Source of the DNA: Cyclobacteriaceae bacterium
Lineage (GTDB): Bacteria; Bacteroidota; Bacteroidia; Cytophagales; Cyclobacteriaceae
Assembly (NCBI GenBank): GCA_019751475.1
Contig: JAIENH010000566.1
Span: 1 to 6,033, forward strand
Direction of reading: 5' to 3'
Length of the DNA stretch: 6,033 bases
Shown: one piece after another, positions 1-5,028 of the stretch
Layout of the letters: the number at the start of each line of letters is the position of its first letter
How positions within the stretch are numbered: position 1 is the first letter of the stretch
Notes under the pieces: generated by a model
What the model was told of the DNA's origin: nothing
The model's input: the letters and a program-made list of their open reading frames with translations, nothing else
The model's database searches: none
Position numbers and translations under genes: made by a program

Positions 1-364
1 AACTTAATGCCACAGGGCACGTGCGTGCCGCGTGAATCAGCTGTTGTTTTTGTGCATCCGTGGCTGCCAGGGATGGATGAGAAAAATGAATCTGTATTTC
101 CGCAATCTTGCGCGGGTTAGACGCCATGATTTTTGTGATCTGAGACTGAAGTCCCTTTAAGTTCACTCCTTCACGCTCGGCCACGATGCCCATGATGGTC
201 ATCATACAACTGCTCAAGGCCGCACACACTAAGTCAGTAGGGCTAAAGGCCTCTCCTTTTCCGTTGTTGTCCGGAGGTGCATCGGTGATGATCTTATTTC
301 CCGAAAGCTGGTGGGTATCTTGTGTTCGCAATGCGCCCATGTATTCGCCATTCATAGAGGCCAT
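1..364 (-). CDS. OsmC/Ohr-family redox protein, 3' end cut by window edge
   Basis: Reading the minus strand from ATG at 364-362 gives 121 codons open to the window edge. OsmC/Ohr proteins are small cytoplasmic dimers that reduce organic hydroperoxides through a cysteine pair. Seen here: a short N-terminal strand (GEYMGALRT, residues 6-14), the segment KIITDAPPDNNGKGEAFSPT (24-43), then LSSCMMTIMG with Cys53 at the head of the long helix, and TCPVALS with Cys116 at the very end of the visible part. These match the two redox cysteines of the family. Full members are about 135-140 residues, so only some 15-20 C-terminal residues are missing. No ATG, GTG or TTG lies in frame between an upstream TAA and ATG 364; Met4 (355) is an alternative start. 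It is divergent from the gene at 429. I am sure of the family; the substrate cannot be read from the sequence. Confidence 0.9.
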   Translation of the reverse strand, partial: MASMNGEYMGALRTQDTHQLSGNKIITDAPPDNNGKGEAFSPTDLVCAALSSCMMTIMGIVAEREGVNLKGLQSQITKIMASNPRKIAEIQIHFSHPSLAATDAQKQQLIHAARTCPVALS

Positions 365-428
365 AGAAATTTGCTTTAGTTTTTTTCGTTGTGTAACTAA
401 CGGTTAAATTTAGGGTAAATAATAATAA
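365..428. promoter_or_regulatory. Divergent intergenic control region with TAAATTTA palindrome
   Basis: This 64-base AT-rich gap separates the starts of the OsmC-like gene (minus) and the 248-residue gene (plus), so it should hold both promoters. TAAATTTA at 405-412 is a perfect palindrome and a 7 of 8 match to the Bacteroidota -7 box TAnnTTTG read either way. It lies about 17 bases before the plus start and 41 before the minus start. No good -33 TTTG sits at the usual 17-23 base spacing in either direction, so the exact promoter assignment is weak. No Shine-Dalgarno sequence precedes either start, as is normal for the phylum. Confidence 0.35.
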
Positions 429-1175
429 ATGGGCTGTTCCTTGCGCAGATGGGCCTTTCTCACGCTTATTGGAGTAGGTGCGTGCCTTTCTGTGTCTGCC
501 CAAACCCAGGACAGTTACGAGTACACTTCTGAATTTACCTGGGGCATCAACAAGAACTCATCAGGTGGATTGATCGGGGGTTTTGTGTTCAAAAAAGCCC
601 GCAAGCTCAACGACCGCGTGCTTGAGACTTTCGGCCTGGAAATCATGAATGTAAAACACGGCCAGGAGGTGAGAAGAAGTTCACGCGCTACTGGTAACTT
701 CTTTATCTATGGAAAAAGTAATTACCTCTACGCGTTCCGTTTTCAATACGGTCGTGATTTGATTCTTTTTACCAAAGCTCCTCAGCAAGGTGTGGAAATA
801 AAAGCCGTAACGGCCATCGGGCCGAGCATCGGAGTGGTGGCCCCATATTATATCGAAAGGGCCTTGGACAACAATAGCTTTTTTGTGACGCGCAAAGAGC
901 AATACAACCCTGATAATCCTCAGCACAATTTCAATAATATCCTTGGCACAGGAAGTTTATTTCAGGGTGTTGGCGAGTCAACTATCCAGCTTGGCGCGAA
1001 TGTTAAGTTGGGATTGAATTTCGAGTTGGGAACCATTAAAAGCCAAGTGACCGGCTTTGAGGTCGGCTTCCTATTGGATGCCTATTTTAACAAGGTCATT
1101 TTGATGCCCTCTACAACCAATAACAGCCTCTTCCCTACTGTGTATTTTACCCTTTTCTACGGCAACCGGAGGTAG
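429..1175 (+). CDS. Conserved uncharacterised secreted protein, probable outer-membrane/beta-rich protein
   Basis: A 248-residue protein with a clear export signal: positive MGCSLRRW, a hydrophobic core (residues 9-20), then SVSA before QTQ, giving likely signal peptidase I cleavage after Ala24. Cys19 in VGAC could instead be a weak lipobox. The mature part is rich in alternating polar and aromatic/hydrophobic residues, with Gly- and Phe/Tyr-rich strands (for example NFFIYGKSNYLYAFRFQYG at 90-108), and ends in a strand with alternating aromatics (VYFTLFYGNRR). That suggests a small beta-barrel or other beta protein of the outer membrane or periplasm. It resembles, from memory, a family of uncharacterised proteins widespread in Bacteroidota; no function is known to me. 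The start is fixed by tandem in-frame TAA codons at 423-428 right before ATG 429. It has its own gap on both sides, so it may be monocistronic. Confidence 0.82.
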   Translation: MGCSLRRWAFLTLIGVGACLSVSAQTQDSYEYTSEFTWGINKNSSGGLIGGFVFKKARKLNDRVLETFGLEIMNVKHGQEVRRSSRATGNFFIYGKSNYLYAFRFQYGRDLILFTKAPQQGVEIKAVTAIGPSIGVVAPYYIERALDNNSFFVTRKEQYNPDNPQHNFNNILGTGSLFQGVGESTIQLGANVKLGLNFELGTIKSQVTGFEVGFLLDAYFNKVILMPSTTNNSLFPTVYFTLFYGNRR

Positions 1176-1188
1176 AAAAGTCATTTTT
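1152..1188 (+). terminator. Possible weak terminator: 9-bp hairpin overlapping the stop codon
   Basis: CTTTTCTAC (1152-1160) is the exact reverse complement of GTAGAAAAG (1172-1180), with an 11-base loop. The right arm contains the TAG stop codon (1173-1175). TCATTTTT follows at once, and a longer T run is at 1195-1202. The stem is AT-rich and the T run is interrupted, so this is a weaker candidate than the hairpin at 1971. It would end transcription of the 248-residue gene before the TonB promoter. Confidence 0.35.
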
Positions 1189-1243
1189 CGGAGATTTTTT
1201 TTGATTTGTGCGTGACGATCTGCTCGGAAGCGGATTCTGTTGT

Positions 1244-1251
1244 TATATTTG
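1244..1251 (+). promoter_or_regulatory. Bacteroidota-type -7 promoter box (TATATTTG) for the TonB gene
   Basis: TATATTTG is an exact match to the Bacteroidota sigma-ABfr -7 consensus TAnnTTTG. Transcription would begin near 1258, leaving a leader of about 15 bases before ATG 1274. The -33 region about 21 bases upstream (near 1220) has only CTG rather than TTTG, so the upstream element is poor. A separate promoter here fits the 98-base gap and the hairpin after the preceding gene. Confidence 0.5.
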
Positions 1252-1273
1252 AAATCCTAAACCGCGAATCTGT

Positions 1274-1948
1274 ATGGAATTAAAAAAGACCGAACAAGCT
1301 GATTTAACCAGAAAATCAGGGTTTTTCTTCAGCATTGGACTATTGGTGACCATGGCCCTGGTGGTGATGGCTTTTGAATGGAAACAATACGATGAAAGTA
1401 TCGCTAACCTTACGGGAAAGAGTACTGACTCCTTCGAGGAAACGATGGAAGTCCCCCCTACCGATATTCCTCCTCCACCCGCTCCAACGGTGCAACAGCC
1501 GCAGGTGGTAGAAGTACCCGATGAAGAAGAAATTAAGGAAGACATCAAAGTTAACCTTGACGTAGAGGTAACTGAAGACACCAAGGTGGAAGAGATCGTG
1601 GTGCAGGCAGAGGAGCCTAAAGAAGAAACCGATGAGATTTTTACCGTAGTAGAAGAATCTGCTGCTCCTAAAGGAGGTATGCAGGCGTTCTACAAATACG
1701 TGGGCGAAAAAATCAAATATCCTGCCCAAGCGAGACGTATGGGTATTGAAGGCCGCGTATTCGTGGAATTTGTAATTCAGAAAGATGGATCACTTTCCGA
1801 TGTTCGTGCTATCAAAGGTATAGGTGCCGGTTGTGATGAAGAAGCCGTACGCATCGTGCAATCTGCTCCCGCCTGGACACCTGGTAAGCAACGTGGTAAG
1901 CCTGTGAAGCAACGTTACACGCTTCCTATCATTTTCAAACTCGGATAA
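1274..1948 (+). CDS. Energy transducer TonB
   Basis: A 224-residue TonB-family protein. It passes proton-motive energy from an inner-membrane ExbB-ExbD motor across the periplasm to TonB-dependent outer-membrane receptors. Domains in order: a short cytoplasmic N-terminus, one membrane anchor (about residues 16-34), a Pro-rich start to the periplasmic arm (PPTDIPPPPAPT, 61-72), a long Glu/Asp/Val-rich linker (79-128), and a TonB C-terminal domain (about 136-224) with KYPAQARRMGIEGRV, DGSLSD, KGIGAGCDEEA and WTPGKQRGKPV, ending in LPIIFKLG. These are the typical motifs of Bacteroidota TonBs. The arm is notably acidic instead of the Lys-Pro/Glu-Pro repeats of enterobacterial TonB. No exbB, exbD or receptor gene is adjacent in this window, so it is a stand-alone copy here; such genomes usually carry several paralogues. 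It has a probable promoter at 1244 and a strong terminator at 1971. Confidence 0.95.
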   Translation: MELKKTEQADLTRKSGFFFSIGLLVTMALVVMAFEWKQYDESIANLTGKSTDSFEETMEVPPTDIPPPPAPTVQQPQVVEVPDEEEIKEDIKVNLDVEVTEDTKVEEIVVQAEEPKEETDEIFTVVEESAAPKGGMQAFYKYVGEKIKYPAQARRMGIEGRVFVEFVIQKDGSLSDVRAIKGIGAGCDEEAVRIVQSAPAWTPGKQRGKPVKQRYTLPIIFKLG

Positions 1949-1970
1949 TCAGCGGTAGCTAAAAATATGC

Positions 1971-2002
1971 AACCCTGCTTCTGAAAAGAGGCAGGGTTTT
2001 TT
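1971..2002 (+). terminator. Strong intrinsic terminator after TonB gene, possibly bidirectional
   Basis: Bases 1971-1998 fold into a 12-bp stem (AACCCTGC, one T-G wobble, then TCT, pairing with AGA and GCAGGGTT) closed by a GAAA tetraloop, followed by a T run to 2002. It lies 22 bases after the TonB stop. Read on the minus strand the same stem is followed within a few bases by ATTTTT, and it sits 17 bases after the chrA stop, so it may serve both converging genes. Confidence 0.9.
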
Positions 2003-2014
2003 ATTTGCTGAAAG

Positions 2015-3190
2015 TTATAGAAAATACCCCAACACCAGTCCCATCGCCACAATGAGCGCTGAAGGAATACGGGTGAATGTGAGCAAGGCAAAGGTGCTGA
2101 TGGTAAACGAGTAGGTGACAAACGAATTATCCAACGGCTGGAAAAGAAATACGGCCGCAGCCGCTACCAACCCGGCACTGGCCGCAGCAATGCCTTCTAA
2201 AGACGCGCGCACGGCCCTGAATTTTTTCAGGCTCTCCCAAAATCGCACGACAAAGAAGATCAAAAAGGTACCTGGCAAGAAAATGCCTGCGGCCGATATA
2301 AATCCACCAGCCACTTGACCCAGCAGTCCCGCATCACGCATGGAGAGTGCCCCGATAAACGCACTAAAGGAAAACACAGGGCCAGGAATGGATTGCGCAA
2401 TCGCATAGCCGGAAAGAAATTCCCTGGAGTTGAGGTAGTCCTTTAGCTCAACAAACTCCGTGTACAGTAACGGAGTAAGTACCTGGCCTCCTCCAAAAAT
2501 CAAACTTCCGTTTCGATAAAAATTCTCAAAGAGCCGCACGAGCAAGTTTCCCGTAAGGCTACCGAGCACGGCCGCCCCTATCAGCACACCAGCCCACAGA
2601 ATAAAATTGGCCCACGCAATCTTGATTGGAATTTTTTCCTCCTTAGGTTGCGACTTATACTTAAAGGCTGTGACTACACCCGCCATCAAAAGGGCCGCTG
2701 GATAGAAAAATGGAGAGCGTATGAAATACGAAAGCACAGCGGCCGCGACCATCAAAAAGATACCGGTGCGTGTATGCACGCTCTTCAAACTCATGGTATA
2801 AGCAGCATAACTCACAAAACCCACCGCCATAGCCGGCACAAACCGCGTGAAGGCCAGCACCTGGTTACGGTCTTGAAACAAATCGATGATGAGGGCCGCG
2901 AGTGTCATCAAAGACACGGCTGGCAAAATCCAAATCAGCAGGGTGAGGTAGGCAAGATTAGGCCCACCTATTTTATACCCAATGGCTGTAAGCGTCTGTG
3001 TGGACGTAGGCCCCGGCAATACCTGGCACAACGAATTGATTTCGATCAAATCCTCTTCGGAAAGATACTTGCGCTTTTGCACCAGCACTTTTAAGAAATG
3101 GGCGATGTGCGCCTGTGGCCCGCCAAACGTACTGATCGACAGCATCAGCACGTCCTTGAGAAAAGTGTAGTATCGTACCTGCTGATACAA
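2015..3190 (-). CDS. chrA: Chromate transporter ChrA (long-chain, CHR family)
   Basis: A 391-residue, highly hydrophobic inner-membrane protein of the CHR superfamily, which exports chromate and lowers Cr(VI) uptake. The two homologous halves of a long-chain ChrA are visible. The N-half has FGGPQAH (22-28) and LCQVLPGPTSTQ (54-65). The C-half has FGGGQVLTPLL (232-242) and AQSIPGPVFS (265-274), with FLPGTF (304-309). A hydrophilic linker (about 177-190) joins them. No ATG or GTG can start it: the frame opens right after the TAA of the upstream oxygenase gene, in the same frame, and the first usable codon is TTG at 3190-3188. The next Met (residue 16) would remove the RYYTFLKD segment that resembles the start of other ChrAs, so TTG is preferred. 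Nine bases separate it from the upstream gene, so they are almost certainly co-transcribed and perhaps translationally coupled. Family certain; true substrate in this host is inferred from the family. Confidence 0.95.
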   Translation of the reverse strand: MYQQVRYYTFLKDVLMLSISTFGGPQAHIAHFLKVLVQKRKYLSEEDLIEINSLCQVLPGPTSTQTLTAIGYKIGGPNLAYLTLLIWILPAVSLMTLAALIIDLFQDRNQVLAFTRFVPAMAVGFVSYAAYTMSLKSVHTRTGIFLMVAAAVLSYFIRSPFFYPAALLMAGVVTAFKYKSQPKEEKIPIKIAWANFILWAGVLIGAAVLGSLTGNLLVRLFENFYRNGSLIFGGGQVLTPLLYTEFVELKDYLNSREFLSGYAIAQSIPGPVFSFSAFIGALSMRDAGLLGQVAGGFISAAGIFLPGTFLIFFVVRFWESLKKFRAVRASLEGIAAASAGLVAAAAVFLFQPLDNSFVTYSFTISTFALLTFTRIPSALIVAMGLVLGYFL

Positions 3191-3199
3191 TGAGCTGCC

Positions 3200-4171
3200 T
3201 TACTTTTTCAGACCAATTTCCTTTAATCGCTGATTGAGAAACTCACCTGCGGTAATGTCCGGCCAGCGCTTCGGATTGTTTGCATCCACACAGCCAGGCA
3301 GTGCAGTGAGATCCATTTCGCTGCGCGGATGCATAAAGAATGGAATGGAATAGCGCGGAGTATTCATCAAATGACGGGGTGGATTCACCACCCGGTGTAT
3401 AGTTGATTTTAGTTTTTTGTTCGTAAGGCGCTCCAGCATATCGCCTACGTTCACAACAAGTTGCTCCGGAAGAGCCGTGATAGGTATCCACTTGCCGTCT
3501 CTGCGAAGTACCTGCAAGCCATCAGCACTGGCGCCCATCAGCAAGGTGATAAGGTTAATATCTCCGTGTTCGGCTGCACGCACGGCATCGGGTGGTACAG
3601 CATCCGGATTTTCAATGGGGTAATAGTGAATCGGGCGAAGGATACTGTTGCCGTGATGTACTTTATTGTCAAAATAATTTTCAGGCAAACCAAGATAAAG
3701 TGCAATGGCGCGGAGCATGTAGATACCCGTCTTCTCTAATCTCTGGTACACTTCTAAACCTGTTTCTTTTAACGCAGGCAGTTCATCGGGCCAAATATTG
3801 TCGGGGTCTTCCTTTTTTATAGGGTCTCCATCCGTCACTTCCTGGCCCACGTGATAAAACTCTTTCAGGTCGCCTGTGTTGCGACCCTTGGCGTGCTCCT
3901 TGCCTTTGCCAATGTAGCCGCGCTGACCTGCGAGTTCGGGCACTTCATATTTTTTCTTTACGTCATCGGGCAGAGCAAAAAAACGCTTAATGGTGTCGTA
4001 CAGGCGGGCTGACAACTCATCGGTAAGAAAATGATTGCGAATAGCCACGAAGCCGATGTTGTTGTACGCTTCTCCCAGGGCCGCCACGAATTTTTTCTTC
4101 TTTTCCGGGTCGCCACCGGTAAAATCAGCCAAATCAAGAGACGGAACCTGATCGTAAAGTATATCAGCCAT
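3200..4171 (-). CDS. Isopenicillin N synthase-like Fe(II)/2-oxoglutarate-dependent oxygenase
   Basis: A 323-residue soluble enzyme of the 2OG-Fe(II) oxygenase superfamily (DIOX_N plus 2OG-FeII_Oxy domains). The N-terminal domain (about 8-125) has the typical VPSLDLADF opening and GFVAIRNHFL. The catalytic double-stranded beta-helix (about 175-285) carries the iron triad His202-x-Asp204 (EHGDINLITLL) and His259 (STIHRVVNP), plus Arg273-x-Ser275 (RYSIPFF), the pair that binds the 2-oxoglutarate carboxylate in most members. The active site therefore looks intact. Length matches the family (310-350). It should hydroxylate or otherwise oxidise a small molecule using O2; the substrate cannot be predicted. 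No beta-lactam genes are nearby, so true isopenicillin N synthase activity is unlikely, and the RxS motif together with such a context fits a general oxygenase. ATG 4171-4169 is the natural start, before MADILYDQVPSLDL. It is first in an operon with chrA and divergent from the dismutase. Confidence 0.93.
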   Translation of the reverse strand: MADILYDQVPSLDLADFTGGDPEKKKKFVAALGEAYNNIGFVAIRNHFLTDELSARLYDTIKRFFALPDDVKKKYEVPELAGQRGYIGKGKEHAKGRNTGDLKEFYHVGQEVTDGDPIKKEDPDNIWPDELPALKETGLEVYQRLEKTGIYMLRAIALYLGLPENYFDNKVHHGNSILRPIHYYPIENPDAVPPDAVRAAEHGDINLITLLMGASADGLQVLRRDGKWIPITALPEQLVVNVGDMLERLTNKKLKSTIHRVVNPPRHLMNTPRYSIPFFMHPRSEMDLTALPGCVDANNPKRWPDITAGEFLNQRLKEIGLKK

Positions 4172-4298
4172 GGTTGTGCATTTTTAGTCCATTAAAGCTA
4201 AAGATTTTTGGGTAAATTTACTTCGCTGGCCCCAGGTGGCATCATGAGGATCAAGGTGGCCTGATAGTTGTAAATGAGTGATTAAACGAGATAATATT
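4172..4298. promoter_or_regulatory. Divergent control region between oxygenase-chrA operon and superoxide dismutase
   Basis: A 127-base gap that must hold promoters for both directions. Visible elements: a perfect 10-bp palindrome GTAAATTTAC (4212-4221), whose core TAAATTTA is 7 of 8 to the Bacteroidota -7 box, 42 bases before the oxygenase start; a TTTTTGGG stretch just before it; a CTGGCCCCAG inverted repeat (4226-4235); and two direct copies of AGGTGGC (4234-4240 and 4254-4260) exactly 20 bases apart on the dismutase side. TAGTTGTA at 4265-4272 is a poor -7 candidate for the dismutase. No -33/-7 pair with standard spacing is convincing, so the start sites are not assigned. Confidence 0.4.
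4234..4260. repeat. Pair of AGGTGGC direct repeats, 20-base spacing
   Basis: AGGTGGC occurs at 4234-4240 and again at 4254-4260, with copy starts 20 bases apart, close to two helical turns. They lie 39-65 bases upstream of the dismutase start, in a locally GC-rich patch of an otherwise AT-rich promoter gap. That arrangement would suit two subunits of a regulator on one DNA face, but a seven-base repeat can arise by chance. Confidence 0.4.
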
Positions 4299-5009
4299 AT
4301 GAAAACCATTAATCGTAGAACATTTGTAAAAGACTCTGTAAAAATCACGGCTGCCGTGGCTGCCGGTTCATCGCTCTTGTTGCATTCGGAAGAATCGCTG
4401 GCGGCCCCGGCCGGATTACAGTTCGCCCAGATTGCATTGCCGTATGCATACAGTGCCCTGGAGCCGAGCATTGACGCCATGACTATGGAGATTCACTATA
4501 GCAAGCACCACGCTGCTTACATCAAGAACGTTAATGATGCTATTGCTGCGGAAAACATTTCATACGCTACGGAAAAAGAATTTTTTACCAACACATCCAA
4601 GCTTTCCGCGAAAGCGAGAAACAACGGTGGCGGTTCGTGGAATCACAACTTCTTCTGGCAAGTGATGAAACCGGGCAGCACAGCCCCTGTAGGCAAAGTA
4701 GCTGAAGCACTCAGCGGTGCCTTTGGCGGCTTTGATAAGTTTAAAGAACAATTCACTCAAGCAGCTATTGGACGCTTCGGCTCTGGCTGGGCGTGGTTGG
4801 TTAATGACGGTGGTAAACTGAAAATCGGATCAACGCCTAATCAAGACAACCCGATGATGGATGTGAGCGAATTAAAAGGCACTCCGCTACTCGCTCTCGA
4901 TGTGTGGGAACACGCTTATTACCTGAAGTACCAAAACAAGCGGGCCGACTATATCGCAGCCTGGTGGAACGTAGTGAACTGGGACGAAGTAGCTAAGCGG
5001 ATGGCGTAA
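4299..5009 (+). CDS. sodA: Tat-exported superoxide dismutase, Mn type (Fe/Mn family)
   Basis: A 236-residue Fe/Mn-family dismutase, converting superoxide to O2 and H2O2. The N-terminus MKTINRRTFVKDS has a twin-arginine motif (Arg6-Arg7-x-Phe-x-Lys) followed by a mild hydrophobic stretch (13-30) and LAAPAG, with likely cleavage near Ala36-Ala38. The mature enzyme should thus act outside the cytoplasm, exported folded with its metal. Metal ligands are His66 (MEIHYSKHH), His116 (WNHNFFW), Asp201 and His205 (DVWEHAYY). Gly112 and Gln182 (TPNQDNP) occupy the second-sphere positions typical of Mn enzymes (Gly77/Gln146 of E. coli SodA) rather than the Gln of Fe enzymes, so Mn or cambialistic use is predicted. 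I chose ATG 4299 because it places the RR motif at the usual distance; a GTG at 4278 would add seven charged residues ahead of it and is less likely. It converges on the glycosidase gene with 10 bases between stops. Confidence 0.95.
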   Translation: MKTINRRTFVKDSVKITAAVAAGSSLLLHSEESLAAPAGLQFAQIALPYAYSALEPSIDAMTMEIHYSKHHAAYIKNVNDAIAAENISYATEKEFFTNTSKLSAKARNNGGGSWNHNFFWQVMKPGSTAPVGKVAEALSGAFGGFDKFKEQFTQAAIGRFGSGWAWLVNDGGKLKIGSTPNQDNPMMDVSELKGTPLLALDVWEHAYYLKYQNKRADYIAAWWNVVNWDEVAKRMA

Positions 5010-5013
5010 GCCA

Positions 5014-5028
5014 AGCAAGCTACTTGCT
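5014..5028. other. Small hairpin at the convergent gene junction
   Basis: AGCAAG (5014-5019) pairs with CTTGCT (5023-5028) around a three-base loop that is the glycosidase stop codon (TAG on the minus strand). It sits at the 10-base gap between two converging genes. Neither side has a T run, so it is not a standard intrinsic terminator; it may only slow or process transcripts, or be chance. Confidence 0.25.

Noticed and set aside
294..503. Minus-strand open frame across the gap between the OsmC-like gene and the 248-residue gene
   Set aside because: It overlaps the N-termini of two better genes in other frames and has no recognisable product.
1340..1729. 129-codon and 113-codon open frames on the minus strand across the TonB gene
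   Set aside because: Both are antisense to the clear TonB frame; their Phe- or Ser-rich composition mirrors the Glu/Lys- and Pro-rich coding strand.
2648..3094. 148-codon open frame on the plus strand inside chrA
   Set aside because: It lies wholly antisense to a well-supported membrane transporter and its translation is rich in His, Arg and Gln with no recognisable fold, as expected for the complement of hydrophobic codons.
3200..4171. True isopenicillin N synthase (penicillin biosynthesis)
   Set aside because: The family name is generic; no ACV synthetase or other beta-lactam gene is in the window, and the RxS motif is shared by the wider oxygenase superfamily.
4164..4181. Five-codon upstream frame (ATG CAC AAC CAT GGC TGA, minus strand) overlapping the oxygenase start
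   Set aside because: Such tiny frames occur often by chance; there is no run of regulatory codons and no ribosome-binding signal to support a leader peptide.
405..4220. Same TAAATTTA palindrome in both divergent gaps (405-412 and 4213-4220) as a shared operator
   Set aside because: An eight-base A/T-only word is expected repeatedly in AT-rich gaps, and the flanks differ; two copies are not enough to claim a common regulator.
4278..4298. GTG start seven codons upstream of the dismutase ATG
   Set aside because: It would place charged residues before the twin-arginine signal and use a rarer codon, while ATG 4299 gives a textbook Tat signal.
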